Assembly: GCA_032718475.1 (NCBI GenBank)
Contig: JAUCBJ010003366.1
Span: forward strand, 30,160 to 94,159
Direction of reading: 5' to 3'
Length of the DNA stretch: 64,000 nucleotides
Source of the DNA: Nemertoderma westbladi
Taxonomy: Eukaryota > Xenacoelomorpha > Nemertodermatida > Nemertodermatidae
Positions 32,352 through 47,929 of this stretch are shown one piece after another (positions within the stretch are counted from its first letter, which is position 1; every line of letters begins with the position of its first letter). Below the pieces are notes generated by a model, which saw only the letters and a program-made list of their open reading frames with translations, searched no databases and was not told the origin of the DNA. A program made the position numbers and the translations under genes.

Positions 32352-35300
32352 TTCTCACAGGGAGACAGTTATTTATGAATGGCCCCCTAATCAATATTGG
32401 TATTCCTCTACATTCAATAGTATATAAAGATAAATTATTATCAGTTGCATCAGAAAATGGTAGGTGGAGAAAATTAATTAAATTAAATTAACTAAATAAA
32501 TATGAATTGAATATTAATAAATATAGTCAAAATGCAAAAAAATTCTAAAGTAAAACATATTGAAAATAATGAGAATTGCGAACCGAAATATGTTACTTTT
32601 CCTGAGTCCCTTTCCGGGTTTTCCAAACCTTATCACGACGGGTCTGTCCACAGCAGGCGTTACTATAAACGTCGACTTGTTACGTAGAACATGTTAGAAA
32701 GTAGAAAGTTAGAAATTACATCCCGGTACATGTTAGAACGTAGTAAGTTAGAAATTACATCCCGGTACATGTTAGAACGTAGTAAGTTAGAAATTACATC
32801 CCGGTACATGTTAGAAAGTAGAAAGTTAGAAATTACATCCCGGTACATGTTAGAACGTAGTAAGTTAGAAATAACATCCCGGTACATGTTAGAACGTAGT
32901 AAGTTAGAAATTACATCCCGGTACATGTTAGAACGTAGTAAGTTAGAAATTACATCCCGGTACATGTTAGAAAGTAGAAAGTTAGAAATTACATCCCGGT
33001 ACATGTTAGAACGTAGTAAGTTAGAAATAACATCCCGGTACATGTTAGAAAGTAGAAAGTTAGAAATTACATCCCGGTACATGTTAGAACGTAGTAAGTT
33101 AGAAATAACATCCCGGTACATGTTTGAACGTAGTAAGTTAGAAATTACATCCCGGTACATGTTAGAACGTAGTAAGTTAGAAATTACATCCCGGTACATG
33201 TTAGAACGTGGTAAGTTAGAAATTACATCCCGGTACATGTTAGAACGTAGTAAGTTAGAAATTACATCCCGGTACATGTTAGAACGTAGTAAGTTAGAAA
33301 TTACATCCCGGTACATGTTAGAACGTAGTAAGTTAGAAATTACATCCCGGTACATGTTAGAACGTAGTAAGTTAGAAATTACATCCCGGTACATGTTAGA
33401 ACGTAGTAAGTTAGAAATTACATCCCGGTACATGTTAGAAAGTAGTAAGTTAGAAATTACATCCCGGTACATGTTAGAAAGTAGAAAGTTAGAAATTACA
33501 TCCCGGTACATGTTAGAACGTAGTAAGTTAGAAATAACATCCCGGTACATGTTAGAACGTAGTAAGTTAGAAATTACATCCCGGTACATGTTAGAAAGTA
33601 GAAAGTTAGAAATTACATCCCGGTACATGTTAGAACGTAGTAAGTTAGAAATTACATCCCGGTACATGTTAGAACGTAGTAAGTTAGAAATTACATCCCG
33701 GTACATGTTAGAACGTAGTAAGTTAGAAATTACATCCCGGTACATGTTAGAACGTAGTAAGTTAGAAATTACATCCCGGTACATGTTAGAACGTAGTAAG
33801 TTAGAAATTACATCCCGGTACATGTTAGAACGTAGTAAGTTAGAAATTACATCTCGGTACATGTTAGAAAGTAGAAAGTTAGAAATTACATCCCGGTACA
33901 TGTTAGAACGTAATAAGTTAGAAATTATATCCCCGTACATGTTAGAACGTAGTAAGTTAGAAATTACATCCCGGTACATGTTAGAAAGTATAAAGTTCGA
34001 AATTACATCCCGGTACATGTTAGAACGTAGTAAGTTAGAAATACATCCGGTACATGTTAGAACGTAGTAAGTTAGAAATTACATCCGGTACATGTTAGAA
34101 CGTAGTAAGTTAGAAATTACATCCCGGTACATGTTAGAACGTAGTAAGTTAGAAATTACATCCCGGTACATGTTAGAAAGTAGTAAGTTAGAAATTACAT
34201 CCCGGTACATGTTAGAAAGTAGTAAGTTAGAAATTACATCCCGGTACATGTTAGAACGTAGTAAGTTAGAAATTACATCCCGGTACATGTTAGAACGTAG
34301 TAAGTTAGAAATTACATCCCGGTACATGTTAGAACGTAGTAAGTTAGAAATTACATCCCGGTACATGTTAGAACGTAGTAAGTTAGAAATTACATCCCGG
34401 TACATGTTAGAACGTAGTAAGTTAGAAATTACATCCCGGTACATGTTAGAACGTAGTAAGTTAGAAATTACATCCCGGTACATGTTAGAACGTAGTAAGT
34501 TAGAAATTACATCCCGGTACATGTTAGAACGTAGTAAGTTAGAAATTACATCCCGGTACATGTTAGAAAGTAGAAAGTTAGAAATTACATCCCGGTACAT
34601 GTTAGAACGTAGTAAGTTAGAAATTACATCCCGGTACATGTTAGAACGTAGTAAGTTAGAAATTACATCCCGGTACATGTTAGAACGTAGTAAGTTAGAA
34701 ATTACATCCCGGTACATGTTAGAACGTAGTAAGTTAGAAATTACATCCCGGTACATGTTAGAACGTAGTAAGTTAGAAATTACATCCCGGTACATGTTAG
34801 AACGTAGTAAGTTAGAAATTACATCCCGGTACATGTTAGAACGTAGTAAGTTAGAAATTACATCCCGGTACATGTTAGAACGTAGTAAGTTAGAAATTAC
34901 ATCCCGGTACATGTTAGAACGTAGTAAGTTAGAAATTACATCCCGGTACATGTTAGAACGTAGTAAGTTAGAAATTACATCCCGGTACATGTTAGAACGT
35001 AGTAAGTTAGAAATTACATCCCGGTACATGTTAGAAAGTAGTAAGTTAGAAATTACATCCCGGTACATGTTAGAACGTAGTAAGTTAGAAATTACATCCC
35101 GGTACATGTTAGAACGTAGTAAGTTAGAAATTACATCCCGGTACATGTTAGAACGTAGTAAGTTAGAAATTACATCCCGGTACATGTTAGAACGTAGTAA
35201 GTTAGAAATTACATCCCGGTACATGTTAGAACGCAGTAAGTTAGAAATTACATCCCGGTACATGTTAGAACGCAGTAAGTTAGAAATTACATCCCGGTAC

Positions 35301-38300
35301 ATGTTAGAACGTAGTAAGTTAGAAATTACATCCCGGTACATGTTAGAACGTAGTAAGTTAGAAATTACATCCCGGTACATGTTAGAACGTAGTAAGTTAG
35401 AAATTACATCCCGGTACATGTTAGAACGTAGTAAGTTAGAAATTACATCCCGGTACATGTTAGAACGTAGTAAGTTAGAAATTACATCCCGGTACATGTT
35501 AGAACGTAGTAAGTTAGAAATTACATCCCGGTACATGTTAGAAAGTAGTAAGTTAGAAATTACATCCCGGTACATGTTAGAACGTAGTAAGTTAGAAATT
35601 ACATCCCGGTACATGTTAGAAAGTAGTAAGTTAGAAATTACATCCCGGTACATGTTAGAACGTAGTAAGTTAGAAATTACATCCCGGTACATGTTAGAAA
35701 GTAGTAAGTTAGAAATTACATCCCGGTACATGTTAGAACGTAGTAAGTTAGAAATTACATCCCGGTACATGTTAGAACGTAGTAAGTTAGAAATTACATC
35801 CCGGTACATGTTAGAAAGTAGTAAGTTAGAAATTACATCCCGGTACATGTTAGAACGTAGTAAGTTAGAAATTACATCCCGGTACATGTTAGAAAGTAGT
35901 AAGTTAGAAATTACATCCCGGTACATGTTAGAACGTAGTAAGTTAGAAATTACATCCCGGTACATGTTAGAACGTAGTAAGTTAGAAATTACATCCCGGT
36001 ACATGTTAGAACGTAGTAAGTTAGAAATTACATCCCGGTACATGTTAGAACGTAGTAAGTTAGAAATTACATCCCGGTACATGTTAGAACGTAGTAAGTT
36101 AGAAATTACATCCCGGTACATGTTAGAACGTAGTAAGTTAGAAATTACATCCCGGTACATGTTAGAACGTAGTAAGTTAGAAATTACATCCCGGTACATG
36201 TTAGAACGTAGTAAGTTAGAAATTACATCCCGGTACATGTTAGAACGTAGTAAGTTAGAAATTACATCCCGGTACATGTTAGAAAGTAGAAAGTTAGAAA
36301 TTACATCCCGGTACATGTTAGAACGTAGTAAGTTCGAAATTACATCCCGGTACATGTTAGAACGTAGTAAGTTAGAAATTACATCCCGGTACATGTTAGA
36401 ACGTAGTAAGTTAGAAATTACATCCCGGTACATGTTAGAACGTAGTAAGTTAGAAATTACATCCCGGTACATGTTAGAAAGTAGTAAGTTAGAAATTACA
36501 TCCCGGTACATGTTAGAACGTAGTAAGTTAGAAATTACATCCCGGTACATGTTAGAAAGTAGTAAGTTAGAAATTACATCCCGGTACATGTTAGAACGTA
36601 GTAAGTTAGAAATTACATCCCGGTACATGTTAGAAAGTAGTAAGTTAGAAATTACATCCCGGTACATGTTAGAACGTAGTAAGTTAGAAATTACATCCCG
36701 GTACATGTTAGAACGTAGTAAGTTAGAAATTACATCCCGGTACATGTTAGAAAGTAGAAAGTTAGAAATTACATCCCGGTACATGTTAGAACGTAGTAAG
36801 TTAGAAATTACATCCCGGTACATGTTAGAACGTAGTAAGTTAGAAATTACATCCCGGTACATGTTAGAAAGTAGAAAGTTAGAAATTACATCCCGGTACA
36901 TGTTAGAAAGTAGTAAGTTCGAAATTACATCCCGGTACATGTTAGAAAGTAGTAAGTTAGAAATTACATCCCGGTACATGTTAGAACGTAGTAAGTTAGA
37001 AATTACATCCCGGTACATGTTAGAACGTAGTAAGTTAGAAATTACATCCCGGTACATGTTAGAAAGTAGTAAGTTAGAAATTACATCCCGGTACATGTTA
37101 GAACGTAGTAAGTTAGAAATTACATCCCGGTACATGTTAGAAAGTAGAAAGTTAGAAATTACATCCCGGTACATGTTAGAAAGTAGTAAAGTTAGAAATT
37201 ACATCCCGGTACATGTTAGAAAGTAGAAAGTTAGAAATTACATCCCGGTACATGTTAGAAAGTAGTAAGTTAGAAATTACATCCCGGTACATGTTAGAAA
37301 GTAGAAAGTTAGAAATTACATCCCGGTACATGTTAGAACGTAGTAAGTTAGAAATTACATCCCGGTACATGTTAGAACGTAGTAAGTTAGAAATTACATC
37401 CCGGTACATGTTAGAACGTAGTAAGTTAGAAATTACATCCCGGTACATGTTAGAACGTAGTAAGTTAGAAATTACATCCCGGTACATGTTAGAACGTAGT
37501 AAGTTAGAAATTACATCCCGGTACATGTTAGAACGTAGTAAGTTAGAAATTACATCCCGGTACATGTTAGAACGTAGTAAGTTAGAAATTACATCCCGGT
37601 ACATGTTAGAAAGTAGAAAGTTAGAAATTACATCCCGGTACATGTTAGAAAGTAGAAAGTTAGAAATTACATCCCGGTACATGTTAGAACGTAGTAAGTT
37701 AGAAATTACATCCCGGTACATGTTAGAACGTAGTAAGTTAGAAATTACATCCCGGTACATGTTAGAACGTAGTAAGTTAGAAATTACATCCCGGTACATG
37801 TTAGAACGTAGTAAGTTAGAAATTACATCCCGGTACATGTTAGAACGTAGAAAGTTAGAAATTACATCCCGGTACATGTTAGAACGTAGTAAGTTAGAAA
37901 TTACATCCCGGTACATGTTAGAACGTAGTAAGTTAGAAATTACATCCCGGTACATGTTAGAACGTAGTAAGTTAGAAATTACATCCCGGTACATGTTAGA
38001 AAGTAGAAAGTTAGAAATTACATCCCGGTACATGTTAGAACGTAGTAAGTTAGAAATTACATCCCGGTACATGTTAGAACGTAGTAAGTTAGAAATTACA
38101 TCCCGGTACATGTTAGAAAGTAGAAAGTTAGAAATTACATCCCGGTACATGTTAGAACGTAGTAAGTTAGAAATTACATCCCGGTACATGTTAGAACGTA
38201 GTAAGTTAGAAATTACATCTCGGTACATGTTAGAAAGTAGAAAGTTAGAAATTACATCCCGGTACATGTTAGAAAGTATAAAGTTCGAAATTACATCCCG

Positions 38301-41300
38301 GTACATGTTAGAAAGTAGTAAGTTAGAAATTACATCCCGGTACATGTTAGAACGTAGTAAGTTAGAAATTACATCCCGGAACATGTTAGAACGTAGTAAG
38401 TTAGAAATTACATCTCGGTACATGTTAGAAAGTAGAAAGTTAGAAATTACATCCCGGTACATGTTAGAACGTAGTAAGTTAGAAATTACATCCCGGTACA
38501 TGTTAGAAAGTAGTAAGTTAGAAATTACATCCCGGAACATGTTAGAACGTAGTAAGTTCGAAATTACATCCCGGTACATGTTAGAACGTAGTAAGTTAGA
38601 AATTACATCCCGGTACATGTTAGAACGTAGTAAGTTAGAAATTACATCCCGGTACATGTTAGAACGTAGTAAGTTAGAAATTACATCCCGGTACATGTTA
38701 GAACGTAGTAAGTTAGAAATTACATCCCGGTACATGTTAGAACGTAGTAAGTTAGAAATTACATCCCGGTACATGTTAGAACGTAGTAAGTTAGAAATTA
38801 CATCCCGGTACATGTTAGAACGTAGTAAGTTAGAAATTACATCCCGGTACATGTTAGAACGTAGTAAGTTAGAAATTACATCCCGGTACATGTTAGAACG
38901 TAGTAAGTTAGAAATTACATCCCGGTACATGTTAGAAAGTAGTAAGTTAGAAATTACATCCCGGTACATGTTAGAACGTAGTAAGTTAGAAATTACATCC
39001 CGGTACATGTTAGAAAGTAGTAAGTTAGAAATTACATCCCGGTACATGTTAGAACGTAGTAAGTTAGAAATTACATCCCGGTACATGTTAGAAAGTAGTA
39101 AGTTAGAAATTACATCCCGGTACATGTTAGAACGTAGTAAGTTAGAAATTACATCCCGGTACATGTTAGAACGTAGTAAGTTAGAAATTACATCCCGGTA
39201 CATGTTAGAAAGTAGTAAGTTAGAAATTACATCCCGGTACATGTTAGAACGTAGTAAGTTAGAAATTACATCCCGGTACATGTTAGAACGTAGTAAGTTA
39301 GAAATTACATCCCGGTACATGTTAGAACGTAGTAAGTTAGAAATTACATCCCGGTACATGTTAGAACGTAGTAAGTTAGAAATTACATCCCGGTACATGT
39401 TAGAAAGTAGTAAGTTAGAAATTACATCCCGGTACATGTTAGAACGTAGTAAGTTAGAAATTACATCCCGGTACATGTTAGAAAGTAGTAAGTTAGAAAT
39501 TACATCCCGGTACATGTTAGAACGTAGTAAGTTAGAAATTACATCTCGGTACATGTTAGAAAGTAGAAAGTTAGAAATTACATCCCGGTACATGTTAGAA
39601 CGTAATAAGTTAGAAATTATATCCCGGTACATGTTAGAACGTAGTAAGTTAGAAATTACATCCCGGTACATGTTAGAAAGTAGTAAAGTTAGAAATTACA
39701 TCCCGGTACATGTTAGAACGTAGTAAGTTAGAAATTACATCCCGGTACATGTTAGAACGCAGTAAGTTAGAAATTACATCCCGGTACATGTTAGAACGTA
39801 GTAAGTTAGAAATTACATCCCGGTACATGTTAGAACGTAGTAAGTTAGAAATTACATCCCGGTACATGTTAGAAAGTAGTAAAGTTAGAAATTACATCCC
39901 GGTACATGTTAGAACGTAGTAAGTTAGAAATTACATCCCGGTACATGTTAGAACGTAGTAAGTTAGAAATTACATCTCGGTACATGTTAGAAAGTAGAAA
40001 GTTAGAAATTACATCCCGGTACATGTTAGAACGTAATAAGTTAGAAATTATATCCCCGTACATGTTAGAACGTAGTAAGTTAGAAATTACATCCCGGTAC
40101 ATGTTAGAAAGTATAAAGTTCGAAATTACATCCCGGTACATGTTAGAACGTAGTAAGTTAGAAATTACATCCCGGTACATGTTAGAACGTAGTAAGTTAG
40201 AAATTACATCTCGGTACATGTTAGAAAGTAGAAAGTTAGAAATTACATCCCGGAACATGTTAGAACGTAGTAAGTTAGAAATTACATCCCGGTACATGTT
40301 AGAAAGTAGTAAAGTTCGAAATTACATCCCGGTACATGTTAGAACGTAGTAAGTTAGAAATTACATCCCGGTACATGTTAGAACGTAGTAAGTTAGAAAT
40401 TACATCCCGGTACATGTTAGAACGTAGTAAGTTAGAAATTACATCCCGGTACATGTTAGAACGTAGTAAGTTAGAAATTACATCCCGGTACATGTTAGAA
40501 CGTAGTAAGTTAGAAATTACATCCCGGTACATGTTAGAAAGTAGAAAGTTAGAAATTACATCCCGGTACATGTTAGAACGTAGTAAGTTAGAAATTACAT
40601 CCCGGTACATGTTAGAACGTAGTAAGTTAGAAATTACATCCCGGTACATGTTAGAACGCAGTAAGTTAGAAATTACATCCCGGTACATGTTAGAACGCAG
40701 TAAGTTATAAATTACATCCCGGTACATGTTAGAACGTAGTAAGTTAGAAATTACATCCCGGTACATGTTAGAACGTAGTAAGTTAGAAATTACATCCCGG
40801 TGCATGTTAGAACGTAGTAAGTTAGAAATTACATCCCGGTACATGTTAGAACGTAGTAAGTTAGAAATTACATCCCGGTACATGTTAGAAAGTAGTAAGT
40901 TAGAAATTACATCCCGGTACATGTTAGAACGTAGTAAGTTAGAAATTACATCCCGGTACATGTTAGAACGTAGTAAATTAGAAATTACATCCCGGTACAT
41001 GTTAGAAAGTAGTAAGTTAGAAATTACATCCCGGTACATGTTAGAACGTAGTAAGTTAGAAATTATATCCCGGTACATGTTAGAACCTAGTAAGTTAAAA
41101 ATAACATCCCGGTACATGTTAGAACGTAGTAAGTTAGAAATTACATCCCGGTACATGTTAGAACGTAGTAAGTTATAAATTACATCCCGGAACATGTTAG
41201 AACGTAGTAAGTTAGAAATCACATCCCGGTACATGTTAGAACGTAGTAAGTTAGAAATTACATCCCGGTACATGTTAGAACGTAGTAAGTTAGAAAATAC

Positions 41301-44300
41301 ATCCCGGTACATGTTAGAACGCAGTAAGTTAGAAATTACATCCCGGTACATGTTAGAACGCAGTAAGTTATAAATTACATCCCGGTACATGTTAGAACGT
41401 AGTAAGTTAGAAATTACATCCCCGTACATGTTAGAACGTAGTAAGTTAGAAATTACATCCCGGTACATGTTAGAACGTAGAAAGTTAGAAATTACATCCC
41501 GGTACATGTTAGAACGTAGTAAGTTAGAAATTACATCCCGGAACATGTTAGAACGTAGTAAGTTAGAAATTACATCCCGGAACATGTTAGAACGTAGTAA
41601 GTTAGAAATTACATCCCGGTACATGTTAGAAAGTAGAAAGTTAGAAATTACATCCCGGTACATGTTAGAACGTAGTAAGTTAGAAATTACATCCCGGTAC
41701 ATGTTAGAAAGTAGAAAGTTAGAAATTACATCCCGGTACATGTTAGAACGTAGTAAGTTAGAAATTACATCCCGGAACATGTTAGAACGTAGTAAGTTAG
41801 AAATTACATCCCGGTACATGTTAGAAAGTAGTAAGTTAGAAATTACATCCCGGTACATGTTAGAACGTAGTAAGTTAGAAATTACATCCCGGTACATGTT
41901 AGAACGCAGTAAGTTATAAATTACATCCCGGTACATGTTAGAACGCAGTAAGTTAGAAATTACATCCCGGTACATGTTAGAACGCAGTAAGTTAGAAAAT
42001 ACATCCCGGTACATGTTAGAACGCAGTAAGTTAGAAATTACATCCCGGTACATGTTAGAACGTAGTAAGTTAGAAATTACATCCCGGTACATGTTAGAAC
42101 GCAGTAAGTTAGAAATTACATCCCGGTACATGTTAGAACGTAGTAAGTTAGAAATTACATCCCGGTACATGTTAGAACGCAGTAAGTTAGAAATTACATC
42201 CCGGTACATGTTAGAACGCAGTAAGTTATAAATTACATCCCGGTACATGTTAGAACGCAGTAAGTTAGAAATTACATCCCGGTACATGTTAGAACGCAGT
42301 AAGTTATAAATTACATCCCGGTACATGTTAGAACGTAGTAAGTTAGAAATTACATCCCGGTACATGTTAGAACGCAGTAAGTTAGAAATTACATCCCGGT
42401 ACATGTTAGAACGCAGTAAGTTATAAATTACATCCCGGTACATGTTAGAACGTAGTAAGTTAGAAATTACATCCCGGAACATGTTAGAACGTAGTAAGTT
42501 AGAAATTACATCCCGGAACATGTTAGAACGTAGTAAGTTAGAAATTACATCCCGGTACATGTTAGAAAGTAGAAAGTTAGAAATTACATCCCGGTACATG
42601 TTAGAACGTAGTAAGTTAGAAATTACATCCCGGTACATGTTAGAAAGTAGAAAGTTAGAAATTACATCCCGGTACATGTTAGAACGTAGTAAGTTAGAAA
42701 TTACATCCCGGAACATGTTAGAACGTAGTAAGTTAGAAATTACATCCCGGTACATGTTAGAAAGTAGAAAGTTAGAAATTACATCCCGGTACATGTTAGA
42801 ACGTAGTAAGTTAGAAATTACATCCCGGAACATGTTAGAACGTAGTAAGTTAGAAATTACATCCCGGTACATGTTAGAACGTAGTAAGTTAGAAATTACA
42901 TCCCGGTACATGTTAGAACGTAGTAAGTTAGAAATTACATCCCGGTACATGTTAGAACGTAGTAAGTTAGAAATTACATCCCGGAACATGTTAGAACGTA
43001 GTAAGTTAGAAATTACATCCCGGTACATGTTAGAAAGTAGAAAGTTAGAAATTACATCCCGGTACATGTTAGAACGTAGTAAGTTAGAAATTACATCCCG
43101 GTACATGTTAGAAAGTAGTAAGTTAGAAATTACATCCCGGTACATGTTAGAACGTAGTAAGTTAGAAATTACATCCCGGTACATGTTAGAAAGTAGAAAG
43201 TTAGAAATTACATCCCGGTACATGTTAGAACGTAGTAAGTTAGAAATTACATCCCGGTACATGTTAGAAAGTAGAAAGTTAGAAATTACATCCCGGTACA
43301 TGTTAGAACGTAGTAAGTTCGAAATTACATCCCGGTACATGTTAGAAAGTATAAAGTTAGAAATTACATCCCGGTACATGTTAGAAAGTAGAAAGTTAGA
43401 AATTACATCCCGGTACATGTTAGAACGTAGTAAGTTCGAAATTACATCCCGGTACATGTTAGAAAGTAGAAAGTTAGAAATTACATCCCGGTACATGTTA
43501 GAACGTAGTAAGTTAGAAATTACATCCCGGTACATGTTAGAACGTAGTAAGTTAGAAATTACATCCCGGTACATGTTAGAAAGTAGAAAGTTAGAAATTA
43601 CATCCCGGTACATGTTAGAACGTAGTAAGTTAGAAATTACATCCCGGAACATGTTAGAACGTAGTAAGTTCGAAATTACATCCCGGTACATGTTAGAAAG
43701 TAGTAAGTTAGAAATTACATCCCGGTACATGTTAGAACGTAGTAAGTTAGAAATTACATCCCGGTACATGTTAGAACGTAGTAAGTTAGAAATTACATCC
43801 CGGTACATGTTAGAACGTAGTAAGTTAGAAATTACATCCCGGTACATGTTAGAAAGTAGAAAGTTAGAAATTACATCCCGGAACATGTTAGAACGTAGTA
43901 AGTTCGAAATTACATCCCGGTACATGTTAGAAAGTAGAAAGTTAGAAATTACATCCCGGTACATGTTTGAACGTAGTAAGTTAGAAATTACATCCCGGTA
44001 CATGTTAGAACGTAGTAAGTTAGAAATTACATCCCGGTACATGTTAGAACGTGGTAAGTTAGAAATTACATCCCGGTACATGTTAGAACGTAGTAAGTTA
44101 GAAATTACATCCCGGTACATGTTAGAAAGTAGAAAGTTAGAAATTACATCCCGGTACATGTTAGAACGTAGTAAGTTAGAAATTACATCCCGGTACATGT
44201 TAGAACGTAGTAAGTTAGAAATTACATCCCGGTACATGTTAGAAAGTAGAAAGTTAGAAATTACATCCCGGTACATGTTAGAACGTAGTAAGTTAGAAAT

Positions 44301-47300
44301 TACATCCCGGAACATGTTAGAACGTAGTAAGTTAGAAATTACATCCCGGTACATGTTAGAAAGTAGAAAGTTAGAAATTACATCCCGGTACATGTTAGAA
44401 AGTAGAAAGTTAGAAATTACATCCCGGTACATGTTAGAACGTAGTAAGTTAGAAATTACATCCCGGTACATGTTAGAAAGTAGAAAGTTAGAAATTACAT
44501 CCCGGTACATGTTAGAACGTAGTAAGTTCGAAATTACATCCCGGTACATGTTAGAACGTAGTAAGTTAGAAATTACATCCCGGTACATGTTAGAACGTAG
44601 TAAGTTAGAAATTACATCCCGGTACATGTTAGAAAGTAGAAAGTTAGAAATTACATCCCGGTACATGTTAGAACGTAGTAAGTTCGAAATTACATCCCGG
44701 TACATGTTAGAAAGTAGAAAGTTAGAAATTACATCCCGGTACATGTTAGAACGTGGTAAGTTAGAAATTACATCCCGGTACATGTTAGAAAGTAGAAAGT
44801 TAGAAATTACATCCCGGTACATGTTAGAACGTAGTAAGTTAGAAATTACATCCCGGAACATGTTAGAACGTAGTAAGTTCGAAATTACATCCCGGTACAT
44901 GTTAGAAAGTAGAAAGTTAGAAATTACATCCCGGAACATGTTAGAAAGTAGAAAGTTAGAAATTACATCCCGGTACATGTTAGAACGTAGTAAGTTCGAA
45001 ATTACATCCCGGAACATGTTAGAACGTAGTAAGTTCGAAATTACATCCCGGTACATGTTAGAAAGTAGAAAGTTAGAAATTACATCCCGGAACATGTTAG
45101 AAAGTAGAAAGTTAGAAATTACATCCCGGAACATGTTAGAACGTAGTAAGTTCGAAATTACATCCCGGTACATGTTAGAACGTAGTAAGTTCGAAATTAC
45201 ATCCCGGTACATGTTAGAACGTAGTAAGTTAGAAATTACATCCCGGTACATGTTAGAAAGTAGAAAGTTAGAAATTACATCCCGGAACATGTTAGAACGT
45301 AGTAAGTTCGAAATTACATCCCGGTACATGTTAGAACGTAGTAAGTTAGAAATTACATCCCGGTACATGTTAGAACGTAGTAAGTTAGAAATTACATCCC
45401 GGTACATGTTAGAAAGTAGAAAGTTAGAAATTACATCCCGGTACATGTTAGAACGTAGTAAGTTCGAAATTACATCCCGGTACATGTTAGAACGTAGTAA
45501 GTTCGAAATTACATCCCGGTACATGTTAGAACGTAGTAAGTTAGAAATTACATCCCGGTACATGTTAGAACGTAGTAAGTTCGAAATTACATCCCGGTAC
45601 ATGTTAGAACGTAGTAAGTTCGAAATTACATCCCGGTACATGTTAGAACGTAGTAAGTTAGAAATTACATCCCGGTACATGTTAGAACGTAGTAAGTTCG
45701 AAATTACATCCCGGTACATGTTAGAAAGTAGTAAGTTAGAAATTACATCCCGGTACATGTTAGAACGTGGTAAGTTCGAAATTACATCCCGGTACATGTT
45801 AGAAAGTAGTAAGTTAGAAATTACATCCCGGTACATGTTAGAACGTAGTAAGTTCGAAATTACATCCCGGTACATGTTAGAACGTAGTAAGTTAGAAATT
45901 ACATCCCGGTACATGTTAGAACGTAGTAAGTTCGAAATTACATCCCGGTACATGTTAGAACGTAGTAAGTTCGAAATTACATCCCGGTACATGTTAGAAA
46001 GTAGTAAGTTCGAAATTACATCCCGGTACATGTTAGAAAGTAGTAAGTTAGAAATTACATCCCGGTACATGTTAGAACGTGGTAAGTTCGAAATTACATC
46101 CCGGTACATGTTAGAAAGTAGAAAGTTCGAAATTACATCCCGGTACATGTTAGAACGTAGTAAGTTAGAAATTACATCCCGGTACATGTTAGAAAGTAGA
46201 AAGTTCGAAATTACATCCCGGAACATGTTAGAACGTAGTAAGTTAGAAATTACATCCCGGAACATGTTAGAACGTAGTAAGTTCGAAATTACATCCCGGT
46301 ACATGTTAGAAAGTAGAAAGTTCGAAATTACATCCCGGAACATGTTAGAACGTAGTAAGTTAGAAATTACATCCCGGAACATGTTAGAACGTAGTAAGTT
46401 AGAAATTACATCCCGGTACATGTTAGAAAGTAGAAAGTTCGAAATTACATCCCGGAACATGTTAGAACGTAGTAAGTTAGAAATTACATCCCGGAACATG
46501 TTAGAACGTAGTAAGTTCGAAATTACATCCCGGTACATGTTAGAACGTAGTAAGTTCGAAATTACATCCCGGTACATGTTAGAACGTAGTAAGTTAGAAA
46601 TTACATCCCGGTACATGTTAGAACGTAGTAAGTTAGAAATTACATCCCGGTACATGTTAGAAAGTAGAAAGTTAGAAATTACATCCCGGAACATGTTAGA
46701 AAGTAGAAAGTTAGAAATTACATCCCGGTACATGTTAGAACGTAGTAAGTTAGAAATTACATCCCGGTACATGTTAGAACGTAGTAAGTTAGAAATTACA
46801 TCCCGGTACATGTTAGAACGTAGTAAGTTAGAAATTACATCCCGGTACATGTTAGAAAGTAGAAAGTTAGAAATTACATCCCGGAACATGTTAGAAAGTA
46901 GAAAGTTAGAAATTACATCCCGGTACATGTTAGAACGTAGTAAGTTAGAAATTACATCCCGGTACATGTTAGAACGTAGTAAGTTAGAAATTACATCCCG
47001 GTACATGTTAGAACGTAGTAAGTTAGAAATTACATCCCGGTACATGTTAGAACGTAGTAAGTTAGAAATTACATCCCGGTACATGTTAGAACGTAGTAAG
47101 TTAGAAATTACATCCCGGTACATGTTAGAAAGTAGAAAGTTAGAAATTACATCCCGGAACATGTTAGAAAGTAGAAAGTTAGAAATTACATCCCGGTACA
47201 TGTTAGAACGTAGTAAGTTAGAAATTACATCCCGGTACATGTTAGAAAGTAGAAAGTTAGAAATTACATCCCGGTACATGTTAGAAAGTAGAAAGTTAGA

Positions 47301-47929
47301 AATTACATCCCGGAACATGTTAGAACGTAGTAAGTTCGAAATTACATCCCGGTACATGTTAGAAAGTAGTAAGTTAGAAATTACATCCCGGTACATGTTA
47401 GAACGTAGTAAGTTAGAAATTACATCTCGGTACATGTTAGAACGTAGTAAGTTAGAAATTACATCCCGGTACATGTTAGAACGTAGTAAGTTAGAAATTA
47501 CATCCCGGTACATGTTAGAAAGTAGTAAGTTAGAAATTACATCTCGGTACATGTTAGAACGTAGTAAGTTAGAAATTACATCCCGGTACATGTTAGAACG
47601 TAGTAAGTTCGAAATTACATCCCGGTACATGTTAGAAAGTAGAAAGTTAGAAATTACATCCCGGTACATGTTAGAACGTAGTAAGTTCGAAATTACATCC
47701 CGGTACATGTTAGAACGTAGTAAGTTAGAAATTACATCCCGGTACATGTTAGAAAGTAGAAAGTTAGAAATTACATCCCGGAACATGTTAGAACGTAGTA
47801 AGTTAGAAATTACATCCCGGTACATGTTAGAAAGTAGTAAGTTAGAAATTACATCCCGGTACATGTTAGAACGTAGTAAGTTCGAAATTACATCCCGGTA
47901 CATGTTAGAACGTAGTAAGTTAGAAATTA

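Larger units (their letters stand above)
31280..32683. other. Intergenic DNA between the BEL/Pao element and the minisatellite
   Basis: AT-rich, with no gene. It contains the tRNA-like SINE head at 31434-31508 and three long homopolymers (G19, C28, C18) at 32184-32351. The last 100 bases before the array are GC-richer and unique within the window. Confidence 0.5.
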
